Source: Hymenobacter latericoloratus (GTDB lineage: Bacteria > Bacteroidota > Bacteroidia > Cytophagales > Hymenobacteraceae). Taken from it: 64,000 bases of DNA. Positions 49,094 to 56,415 of the stretch are shown here, one piece after another. The stretch's first letter is position 1. Each line of letters starts with the position of its first letter. The stretch covers positions 62,001-126,000 of the forward strand of contig NZ_JACHNV010000009.1 in NCBI RefSeq assembly GCF_014199535.1, written 5' to 3'. Under the pieces are notes generated by a model. It had not been told where the DNA came from and did no database searches. It was given only the letters and a program-made list of their open reading frames with translations. The position numbers were made by a program, and so were the translations under genes.

Positions 49094-50233
49094 ATGGATT
49101 TTCAGCTTACCGAAGAACAACTGGCCGTTCAGGCTGCCGCCCGCGAATTTGCCCAGACTGAACTGTGGGCCGGCGTTATTGAGCGGGATGAACACCAAAA
49201 ATTTCCCGCCGAGCAAATCAAGAAGATGGGTGAGCTGGGCTTCCTGGGCATGATGGTAAGCCCCGAGTACGGCGGTGGTGGGATGGATACCGTGAGCTAC
49301 GTGCTGGCCATGGAGGAAATCAGCAAAGTAGATGCTTCCTGCTCGGTTATCATGTCAGTGAATAATTCGCTGGTATGCTGGGGCCTGGAGAAATACGGCA
49401 CCGAGGAGCAAAAGCGCAAATACCTGCCCGGCCTGACCTCCGGCGAAATCATCGGGGCTTTTGCCCTTTCGGAGCCCGAAGCTGGTTCCGACGCTACCAG
49501 CCAGCGCACTACCGCCGAAGACAAAGGCGACTACTACCTGCTCAACGGCACCAAAAACTGGATTACCAACGGCACCACTGCCTCGGTGTATCTGGTAGTG
49601 GCCCAAACCAACCCCGAACTCAAACACCGCGGCATCAATGTGCTCATCGTGGAGAAGGGTATGGAAGGCTTTGTGCAGGGACCCAAAGAAAATAAGCTGG
49701 GCATCCGCGGCTCCGATACCTGCTCGCTGATGTTCAACGACGTGAAGGTGCCCAAGGAAAACCGCATCGGTGAGGACGGCTTCGGCTTCAAGTTCGCCAT
49801 GCAGGTATTGGCCGGCGGCCGCATTGGCATTGCCGCCCAGGCGCTGGGCATTGCCTCTGGCTCCTACGAGTTGGCTCTGAAGTACTCCAAGGAGCGCAAA
49901 GCCTTTGGGGTGCCGATTTCTCAGCACCAGGCTATTCAGTTCAAGCTAGCCGACATGGCAACCACCATCGACGCGGCCCGCTTGCTGTGCCTGCAGGCCG
50001 CCGCCGACAAGGACGCCCACCGCGACTATGCCAAGTCGGGCGCTATGGCCAAGCTCTTCGCCTCCAAAACCGCTATGGACAGCTCCGTGGAAGCCGTTCA
50101 GATTCACGGGGGCTACGGTTTCGTGAAGGAATACCATGTGGAGCGCCTGATGCGCGACGCCAAAATCACCCAGATTTACGAGGGAACTTCTGAGATTCAG
50201 AAAATTGTAATCTCTCGGGAAATCCTGAAGTAG
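49094..50233 (+). CDS. Acyl-CoA dehydrogenase (short/medium-chain type)
   Basis: A 379-residue flavoenzyme for the first oxidation of fatty acyl-CoA. Seen: MDFQLTEEQLAVQAAAREFA, AFALSEPEAGSDATSQ, a central KNWITNGTTASVYLVVAQ, QVHGGYGF-type EAVQIHGGYGFVKEYHVER, and the catalytic Glu in TQIYEGTSEIQKIVISREIL. The chain-length preference is likely short, from the Glu position. It is monocistronic, with a terminator behind it. The decayed thioesterase elsewhere shows that acyl-CoA genes are not all retained. Confidence 0.95.
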   Translation: MDFQLTEEQLAVQAAAREFAQTELWAGVIERDEHQKFPAEQIKKMGELGFLGMMVSPEYGGGGMDTVSYVLAMEEISKVDASCSVIMSVNNSLVCWGLEKYGTEEQKRKYLPGLTSGEIIGAFALSEPEAGSDATSQRTTAEDKGDYYLLNGTKNWITNGTTASVYLVVAQTNPELKHRGINVLIVEKGMEGFVQGPKENKLGIRGSDTCSLMFNDVKVPKENRIGEDGFGFKFAMQVLAGGRIGIAAQALGIASGSYELALKYSKERKAFGVPISQHQAIQFKLADMATTIDAARLLCLQAAADKDAHRDYAKSGAMAKLFASKTAMDSSVEAVQIHGGYGFVKEYHVERLMRDAKITQIYEGTSEIQKIVISREILK

Positions 50234-50264
50234 GTTTTGAATTGCCTAAAAGTCAGAAGTATTG

Positions 50265-50299
50265 CACAAAACCCAGCCCTTTTTAGGCTGGGTTTTGTG
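50265..50299 (+). terminator. Terminator after the acyl-CoA dehydrogenase
   Basis: 14-base stem 50265-50278 with 50286-50299 and T-rich sequence behind. Confidence 0.85.
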
Positions 50300-50320
50300 T
50301 TTGTGTGAATTTTTATATGT

Positions 50321-50328
50321 TATTTTGC
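50321..50328 (+). promoter_or_regulatory. Candidate -7 box (TATTTTGC)
   Basis: Close to TAnnTTTG, 63 bases before the AraC gene; TTG at 50301 may be the -33 element. Confidence 0.35.
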
Positions 50329-50390
50329 ATTAGATAACTGCGGGGTACTATTTCTACCCCCACGCCTGAGATCTTAAATGCCCGTCAAAG

Positions 50391-51314
50391 ATGGAAGATT
50401 ATAATAAAGTGATTGAGTCGCTGGGTGTTCGGTACATCAAGGCGAAAAATCTGGTATTGCAGCAGCCCTTTACGGTGCGCAATTCCTATGATGTAGGCAA
50501 CAATCTGATTCTGTTGCACAAGGGCCGTATCTCTTTCGGTGACGAAGATCAGCTGGTAGAGGAAGGCGAAATGCTCTTTATTCCGGGTGGCCGCGCTACC
50601 AAAGTAACCTACGGCGAAACCTCGAGTAAGAGCATCACCAACGACGACCTCATCACGAACAAGGATAAATTCTTCCACTCCAACTCCGATCTGGACCTGA
50701 TTGGTGACGCCGAGGAAAGCCATTCCTTCGTCAGCTTCGAGGCTAAGGTGTTCGACTCCGTGAACTTCTTTGCCTCCCTGGACGTGCCGGCCTTCCTGAT
50801 TACCGGTAACTCCAAGCTGGCAAACCTGGTTATTAAGGTGGTAGAAGAAAGCCTACAGGAACTGCCGGGCCGGGAGCGCCTTATCACCATCTACACCGAG
50901 AACATTGTGGTGGAGATTGTGCGCTACATCCTGAAGAATAAGATGTTTGTGGAGCAGCTGGCGACCAACAGCACCTACTTCAAAGATCCGCGCCTTATTG
51001 ATCTGTTCAACTACATCAAGGAGAACATTGGCGGCGACCTCTCGAACAAGGTTCTCTCGGGCGTAGCCAACGTGAGCGAAGACTACGTAGGCCAGTACTT
51101 CAAGATGCTGACCGGCATCAACCCCCAGGACTACATCGAATATCAGCGCATGGAGCGCGCCGTGTTCCTGTTGCGCACCACCAAGAAGAGCATCCGCGAC
51201 ATTGGGAAGGAAGTGGGCTACAAAGACACCGCTTACTTCTGCCGGCGCTTCAAGATGATGTTTGGGATTCCGGCCGGCAAAATGCGCCGCCGTGAGTCGG
51301 CCATGAATATCTAA
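50391..51314 (+). CDS. AraC family transcriptional regulator
   Basis: A 307-residue protein. Residues 1-110 resemble a cupin sensor (NNLILLHKGRISFGD, EGEMLFIPGGRATKVTYGE). The C-terminal 100 residues are an AraC double helix-turn-helix: NKVLSGVANVSEDYVGQYFK, TGINPQDYIEYQRMERAVFLL and IRDIGKEVGYKDTAYFCRRF with FGIPAGKMR. Ligand and targets unknown. The stop codon is followed directly by a degenerate CAGATT/GGATTACACGGAT repeat and then a terminator. Confidence 0.92.
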   Translation: MEDYNKVIESLGVRYIKAKNLVLQQPFTVRNSYDVGNNLILLHKGRISFGDEDQLVEEGEMLFIPGGRATKVTYGETSSKSITNDDLITNKDKFFHSNSDLDLIGDAEESHSFVSFEAKVFDSVNFFASLDVPAFLITGNSKLANLVIKVVEESLQELPGRERLITIYTENIVVEIVRYILKNKMFVEQLATNSTYFKDPRLIDLFNYIKENIGGDLSNKVLSGVANVSEDYVGQYFKMLTGINPQDYIEYQRMERAVFLLRTTKKSIRDIGKEVGYKDTAYFCRRFKMMFGIPAGKMRRRESAMNI

Positions 51315-51350
51315 TCACAGGCTCAGACGGATTTTATGGATTACACGGAT
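51312..51350. repeat. Degenerate solo copy of the GxxExxY-associated repeat
   Basis: AATCACAG followed by GGATTACACGGAT begins at the stop codon of the AraC gene. GGATTACACGGAT matches CGATTTCACAGAT of the left GxxExxY repeat at 10 of 13 positions. No GxxExxY gene is near. Confidence 0.45.
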
Positions 51351-51374
51351 GCTGCGAACAGGTCTGGTAATCTT

Positions 51375-51426
51375 CCAATCAACGAAAAAGCGCCCCGCGG
51401 TAACGGGGCGCTTTTTCGTTGATTGG
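51375..51426. terminator. Bidirectional terminator, perfect 23-base stem
   Basis: Arms 51375-51397 and 51404-51426, between the convergent AraC and GGGP synthase genes. Confidence 0.88.
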
Positions 51427-51510
51427 AGGGTAGGGCAGTGGCTGGCAAAAACGGACGTGCCGGGTGCTGAGTGAAAAGTGAGCTGCTTACCACGCTTTCC
51501 GGGCCCGCGC

Positions 51511-52281
51511 TTATTCCGTCAGAATCCGGGACTGATTGAACTGGTGCACCGTGCGCGCCATATCGGCCAGGAAGGCCGGCTCCTTTTCAATCTGGTTGCC
51601 AATTACGATTACATCGGCGCCAGCTTGCAGAGCGGCCTGGGCTTTTTCGATGGTATTAATGCCGCCGCCTACAATCAGGGGCACCTCCACGGCCTGGCGT
51701 ACTGCCCGGATCATGGCGGGCGCCACGGGGTAGAGGGCGCCGCTACCCCCATCGAGGTACATTAGGCGTAGCCCTAGCTGCTCGCCCGCCATGGCCGTGC
51801 AGGCCGCAATACCGGGCTTGTCGTAGGGTAGGGGGGTAGTGCCGCTGATGTAGCTAGCCGTCGTTTGGCGGCCGGTATCTACCAGCATGTAGCCGGTAGG
51901 CAGAATCTGGAGGCTGCTCTGGCGTAGCAGCGGGGCCGCAATAACGTGCTGCCCAATCAGGAAATCGGGGTTGCGGCCCGAAATCAGGGAGAGTAGCAGA
52001 ATACCGTCGGCCTGATCATCGAGGTGCAGGCTGTGGCTGGGAAACAGCAGCACCGGCACGGCCGAGCGGCTTTTGATAAAACGAATGAGGGCAGCCTGGC
52101 GAGAGTTCATCACCAAGCTGCCGCCCACAAAAAAATAATCTACAGGATGCTGTTCACTCAGCTCCAGTATCTGCTGGCAGCTGACCTCATCTACATTGTC
52201 GGGGTCCAGCAGTACCGCCAGAGACTTCTGGCCATGAGTCCGGCGCTTGCTTAGGGCATCATACAGGCTGGTGAGGCGCAT
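51511..52281 (-). CDS. Geranylgeranylglyceryl phosphate synthase (GGGPS/PcrB family)
   Basis: A 256-residue TIM-barrel prenyltransferase from the ATG at 52281 (MRLTSLYDALSKRRTHGQKS). Seen: SLAVLLDPDN, FFVGGSLVMNS, LLFPSHS, LMYLDGGSG and VGGGINTIEKAQAAL, the GGGPS phosphate-binding set. It attaches a polyprenyl chain to glycerol-1-phosphate, an archaeal-type ether-lipid step also found in some Bacteroidota. Its start overlaps the end of the preceding gene by 23 bases. The longer frame to 52404 has no family residues. Confidence 0.88.
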   Translation of the reverse strand: MRLTSLYDALSKRRTHGQKSLAVLLDPDNVDEVSCQQILELSEQHPVDYFFVGGSLVMNSRQAALIRFIKSRSAVPVLLFPSHSLHLDDQADGILLLSLISGRNPDFLIGQHVIAAPLLRQSSLQILPTGYMLVDTGRQTTASYISGTTPLPYDKPGIAACTAMAGEQLGLRLMYLDGGSGALYPVAPAMIRAVRQAVEVPLIVGGGINTIEKAQAALQAGADVIVIGNQIEKEPAFLADMARTVHQFNQSRILTE

Positions 52282-53002
52282 CCGCGTCGTCGTGGTGGTA
52301 GGTAAATTCAATATCCTTGGTTTCCGGCTCCGTCTGAACCGGGCCCGAAGATGCAAGGTCGGGATTTTTAAGGATAGGTAAATAGTCGCCGGCCTTCTTT
52401 GCAATATAGGCCATCAGCACGGCCGAGGCCTGGGCCATCAGCAGTTTGCCGGTTTCCGACTGCAGAAATGCCTTCACGGCCGAGGCCAGCACGGAAGATG
52501 CTCCGGCTTCTGACGACCCTGCCGACCGTGGAGCGGGAACCGCGCGGTAGGGCGCCGTTTCATCCAAGCCCAGCGGCCGGAACGGGTCGGCGTCGGTATG
52601 GTAAACCTCCGGGGCAAGGTGGGCCCGCTCGTGGGCGTGCGGGTGGGTTTGGCCCCGGTCATACTGATGATGCCCGGTGCCAAAGCCCAAATCGTCGGCA
52701 ATGGCTGTATCTACCGTGGTGGAAATCTTCTGGCGCCGGGGCCGGTGGGAGGTGCCCAGCTGGTGTCGGGCATATTCCTCATCGTTTTCGAGCGCGTGGC
52801 GTTTTTTTTTTCCGCCGAAGGTCTTCGAAAGCAGCCAGACGCCTCCCAGTACACCGGCGCCGATGGCCACGTACTTGCTGACTACCTGGGTTTTCGCTTT
52901 GATGCCTTCCACTTCGCCCATCAGGGCGCGTTCGTACTCCAGCTTCTGGCGTTCCAGAAACTCTTTTTCATCTTCAAACAGCGGGTTATGCAGATCGGCC
53001 AT
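52259..53002 (-). CDS. Membrane-associated protein, unknown family
   Basis: A 247-residue protein: an N-terminal helix with many Glu (NPLFEDEKEFLERQKLEYE), one membrane helix (VSKYVAIGAGVLGGVWLLSK), a disordered His/Pro/Asp-rich middle, and a second hydrophobic helix near LLMAQASAVLMAYIAKKAGDYL. No domain was recognised. It carries an A10 run (52802-52811 on the plus strand as T10) within GGKKKRH. It lies between the holin-like and GGGPS genes, overlapping the latter by 23 bases. Confidence 0.75.
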   Translation of the reverse strand: MADLHNPLFEDEKEFLERQKLEYERALMGEVEGIKAKTQVVSKYVAIGAGVLGGVWLLSKTFGGKKKRHALENDEEYARHQLGTSHRPRRQKISTTVDTAIADDLGFGTGHHQYDRGQTHPHAHERAHLAPEVYHTDADPFRPLGLDETAPYRAVPAPRSAGSSEAGASSVLASAVKAFLQSETGKLLMAQASAVLMAYIAKKAGDYLPILKNPDLASSGPVQTEPETKDIEFTYHHDDADAPHQPV

Positions 53003-53010
53003 ACGAGGGG

Positions 53011-53397
53011 TTAGGCTTGGCGTTTATCGGATTTGTAAATGGTGTTGTTCAGAAGCTTATCAGCCAGGCTCTGGAACAGTTTCTTATCTACCCCAACCAC
53101 CAGAATAATGAGTAGCAGCAGGTAAAAGCCGGCCACAATGCCAAAGCCCCAGTACGGACTATCCAGCACATCGTTGAGCAGCAGGCCCAGAAATACATTC
53201 AGAAACAGGAAAAACATCAGGCCCACGAGGCCCAGCGTTACGCCGTGGACGGTGCCTACGAAGGCAGTCTTGACTTTTTCCTGCGTTTCAAGGCGTACCA
53301 AGTCGATGCGCGTATCGAGGTAGCCCATCAAATTGCCCATCAGGTTATCGGTGCGGGGCGTTTTGGTGGCGTCATCTTCAGTGGAGAACAGGCCCAT
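53011..53397 (-). CDS. Phage holin family / Holin-X-like membrane protein
   Basis: A 128-residue protein with two membrane helices (GVTLGLVGLMFFLFLNVFLGLLL; WGFGIVAGFYLLLLIILVVGV), an amphipathic start (YLDTRIDLVRLETQEKVKTA) and a charged end. This is the actinobacterial Holin-X-like superfamily (PF07332) plan, which despite its name is a normal cell membrane protein. It precedes the 52259 gene by 8 bases and is first in the operon that includes GGGPS. Confidence 0.8.
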   Translation of the reverse strand: MGLFSTEDDATKTPRTDNLMGNLMGYLDTRIDLVRLETQEKVKTAFVGTVHGVTLGLVGLMFFLFLNVFLGLLLNDVLDSPYWGFGIVAGFYLLLLIILVVGVDKKLFQSLADKLLNNTIYKSDKRQA

Positions 53398-53517
53398 AGG
53401 GGAGAATTTTTGCGAGGAACAATGTTACAGGTTCACAGGCCGGTAAACCGCGCCGAGGCCGGTTTGCCGAACGACCCTTTCTTACGGAAAACCCGGCGGC
53501 GTGTCTGAAAATTGCCG

Positions 53518-53526
53518 TACTTTTAC
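53518..53526 (+). promoter_or_regulatory. Candidate -7 box (TACTTTTAC)
   Basis: Near match to TAnnTTTG, 17 bases before the TTG start chosen for the J-domain gene, and inside the alternative GTG frame. Confidence 0.35.
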
Positions 53527-53542
53527 TATATACCACCGCCGT

Positions 53543-54691
53543 TTGAGCCAGAATCATTACCAGATATTGGGCGTAGCTCCCACGGCTACGGCCCGCGAGA
53601 TAAAGCTGGCTTACAAGCAGCTGGCCATAAAGTACCACCCGGATAAACACCAGGGCAGTGCCCTTTACGAAGATCTGTTTAAGGCTGTAGCCGCCGCCTA
53701 CCAGGTCCTCGGCGACGCTAACCGCCGGGCCCAGTATGATTTTCAGCTGCAGGTGGCCGCCCGCCGGGCCGAGGAGGCTCGGCGGCAGCAGCAATTCCGT
53801 AACCAGGGCCAGCGCGTGTACGGAGTACCCATGCCCCCGCCGGCCGCGCCGGTGCGCACCCGCCGCCCGGCCGGCTCCTTCGAGCGGCACTACCGCCCCC
53901 GGCCCAAGCAGCGCGCCCGGTTTACCCGGCGCGATTTGCGACTTATTCTGTTGCTGGTGGGAGCAATAGCCCTGTTTGTGCTTTCTGTGCGGGTATCTAT
54001 GTACCGCATTACGGCGGCCAGCAACTACCAGCGCGGGTTGGCGGCCTACGCCCGGCATGAGTGGAGTGGAGCGCACAGCTTTTTCTCGGAGGCGCTGCAG
54101 TTTCGGCCCGACTATGCGGATGCCCTGCGCCGACGCGGCGAAATTGAGGAGCTATTCTATCACAACCCCGCCGCCGCTATTGCCGACTATCAGGCGGCTC
54201 TGGCCCAAACTACCCAGCCGGCCGACCGCGCCCGGATCTTGCTACGCCTGAGCTTATGCTACCGCGCCCTGCAGCGCCCTGATCAGGTAGAAGTATTTGC
54301 CGGGCAGGCGCTACGGCAGGACTCTACCCTGGCCCAGGCCTGGTTGCTGCATGGAGAAGCTCTGCTGTTTACTCATCGGTATGCCGCGGCCCACCGTGAC
54401 TTTGCTGCCGGGCTCCGGCATGCGCCAGGGGAGCCGGCCTACCTGGCGGCTCGGTTGCTGCTGTACCGGGGCCTTGCCAATTACAAGATGCATGATTTGC
54501 GGGCCGCCCGCGCTGATTACTGGCAAGTGCTGACTACATTTCCGCGGTACGGACAGGTGTATTTTCTGCTGGGGCGCATTGCCCAGCAGGAAGGCAACGC
54601 CAAGGAAGCCTGCGAGTTTTTCCGGCGGGCAGTGGTCCAGGGCTATGGCTTTGCCCAGCGCGTGCACGACGAAGTGTGCCCTACCCCCTAA
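53543..54691 (+). CDS. J-domain protein with membrane helix and TPR region
   Basis: A 382-residue protein if read from the TTG at 53543 (SQNHYQILGVAPTATAREIK), or 396 from the GTG at 53501. The N-terminal J domain has the YHPDKH signature and should stimulate a DnaK. A basic, Arg/Pro-rich linker and one membrane helix (RLILLLVGAIALFVLSVRVSMY) follow, then TPR repeats with YQRGLAAYARHEWSGAHSFFSEAL and similar units. The TTG start is favoured because the promoter-like box falls inside the longer frame. It could recruit DnaK to the membrane. Confidence 0.85.
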   Translation: MSQNHYQILGVAPTATAREIKLAYKQLAIKYHPDKHQGSALYEDLFKAVAAAYQVLGDANRRAQYDFQLQVAARRAEEARRQQQFRNQGQRVYGVPMPPPAAPVRTRRPAGSFERHYRPRPKQRARFTRRDLRLILLLVGAIALFVLSVRVSMYRITAASNYQRGLAAYARHEWSGAHSFFSEALQFRPDYADALRRRGEIEELFYHNPAAAIADYQAALAQTTQPADRARILLRLSLCYRALQRPDQVEVFAGQALRQDSTLAQAWLLHGEALLFTHRYAAAHRDFAAGLRHAPGEPAYLAARLLLYRGLANYKMHDLRAARADYWQVLTTFPRYGQVYFLLGRIAQQEGNAKEACEFFRRAVVQGYGFAQRVHDEVCPTP

Positions 54692-54697
54692 AAAGCC

Positions 54698-54729
54698 CCA
54701 GACCCTCTTCGCGTCCGAAGAGGGTCTGG
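54698..54729. terminator. Terminator between the J-domain and susD genes
   Basis: Perfect 14-base stem 54698-54711 with 54716-54729 around a short GC loop, between convergent genes. Confidence 0.8.
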
Positions 54730-54881
54730 AGTGTCACTAAAAATACCGGGTAAAAATCTGCTTCTAGTTGTAGTGCACACACAATGCCCAATAGTTGCGC
54801 TCGGGAGGGTTGGTAATGCTTTCAGAGGTAAGACCGACCGCTGAGCTTCTCCCCCTAAGCGCCCCTACCGGAAAGAGAAAT

Positions 54882-56396
54882 TTATTTGTTCCACCACACG
54901 GGAGTGGTCATGGCATCGGGGCCCTGCTGGGCTAGCGCGTTGTAATAGGCGGTGGGGTTGAGGCGCTGCTCGGCCCGCGGATAGCGCAGGCGCCGAGGTA
55001 CTTGACCGTTGGTTTCGCCGGGGTTTTGGGTGGCCTGCAGCACCGGAAACCCAGTACGCCGGTACTCGGCGTAGGCCTCGAAGCCATTGTGCCCAAAAAG
55101 GGAAAGCCACTTCTGGGTGATGATCTGCTCCAGGGCACGGGCGGGCTGGAAGCGCACCCCGGGCTCCTGCAGGTAAGCCACGGCTACATCGGGGTTCGTA
55201 ATGCCGGCCAGAGCCAGGGCCTCGCGTACGCCAGCGTTGTACCACTGCTCGGCCGTGCCACCGGCATCCCAGCCGCGCAGGCAGGCTTCCGCCCGCAGAA
55301 AGCATACTTCGGCGTAGGTCAGCAGATTCTGGTCGTTGGTGATGGCGCGGTAGCGGCTACCGGCCTGCGAGAAGCTGGCAGGGGCGTATTCCCGCATGGT
55401 CAGTTGGGTAGCCGATAGGCCATTGGGCAGCCCCACCCGCGCCGGATTGCTCCCGGATACGGCGTCGGCAAAAACCGTCAGGCGGGGGTCGTGGTAGCGG
55501 GTCAGGTACTCAACAAGGGTGGCACTGATGCGGCAGTCGCCGAAGCCTAGCACCACGGCCAGCGGATTCTGGTTAATCCGGATGCTACCCCCGGTATTCT
55601 TCATAACGGCCGATTCGCGCTGGCTGGTCATGACGCCGGCCGCCAGGGCTTCCCGGACGTGCTGCTCGGCCAGAGAAGGGTAGGCCGCCGCGAGCCGCAT
55701 GGCCGTCCGAAGCCGCAGAGAGTGGGCAAAACGGCGCCACCGCTCATTAATTTCGGCTACCGAAGCCGCCGGGAAAGCCGCTCCGGGGTTGGCATACAGC
55801 AGATCCGAGGCGCCGAAACTATCCTGTTGCGAGTCGTCGAGGGCCGCGGCGGCAACTTGCAGCTCCCGTAGTAAATCGAGGTAAATTGCCTGTTGCCGGT
55901 CGTAAGGGGGGCGCACTAAGCCCGTTGCGCCCTCAAAAGCGGAGAAATACGGCACGTCGCCCCAATAATCGGTGATGCGCTGAAACAGGAAAGCCCGCCA
56001 GATCCGGGCTTGGCTCAGCCGGTTTACCGCGCCGGGCCTGCCCTGCATCTGCCGGATGGCCTGCTGCAAATCCATACCGTAGCCCGAGTAGAAGCTGTTC
56101 CAGAAAGTAGTGGCCCACTGGTCGTTGCTTTCGTAGCGGTCCGTGGAGAAGCCGGGGGTAGAGTTGGCAAAATACTGCACCCACATGTTGGCATGCAGAT
56201 GTTCGCCTACCTGCTGGTCGTTGTCGTAGAGCGAGCCGTATTTCAGGGCCCGGGCAAATAGCATCTCGGGCGAGGCCTCGCTGGTTTTGGTGGGGTCGGA
56301 GTTGATTTCCTCAAACCGGTCGGTGCAGCCGGCCAAAGCCAGCAGGGCAATGCCGGAGGCCACGGGTAGCAGACGATGAACGGCGGAAAGCAGCAT
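54882..56396 (-). CDS. SusD/RagB family outer-membrane lipoprotein (SusD_RagB-like 2)
   Basis: A 504-residue surface lipoprotein (signal ending ALAGC, Cys24). After DRFEEINSDPTKTSEA come TPR-like helices and the typical SusD pieces MWVQYFANST, a middle LYANPGAAFPAASVAE and YRRTGFPVL, ending in WWNK. It forms the lid over the SusC transporter just upstream on the same strand (20 bases) and binds the ligand. The sub-family (SusD-like 2) often accompanies peptide or unknown ligands. Confidence 0.93.
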   Translation of the reverse strand: MLLSAVHRLLPVASGIALLALAGCTDRFEEINSDPTKTSEASPEMLFARALKYGSLYDNDQQVGEHLHANMWVQYFANSTPGFSTDRYESNDQWATTFWNSFYSGYGMDLQQAIRQMQGRPGAVNRLSQARIWRAFLFQRITDYWGDVPYFSAFEGATGLVRPPYDRQQAIYLDLLRELQVAAAALDDSQQDSFGASDLLYANPGAAFPAASVAEINERWRRFAHSLRLRTAMRLAAAYPSLAEQHVREALAAGVMTSQRESAVMKNTGGSIRINQNPLAVVLGFGDCRISATLVEYLTRYHDPRLTVFADAVSGSNPARVGLPNGLSATQLTMREYAPASFSQAGSRYRAITNDQNLLTYAEVCFLRAEACLRGWDAGGTAEQWYNAGVREALALAGITNPDVAVAYLQEPGVRFQPARALEQIITQKWLSLFGHNGFEAYAEYRRTGFPVLQATQNPGETNGQVPRRLRYPRAEQRLNPTAYYNALAQQGPDAMTTPVWWNK

Positions 56397-56415
56397 AGGG
56401 GGGCAGCGGCGCGGG

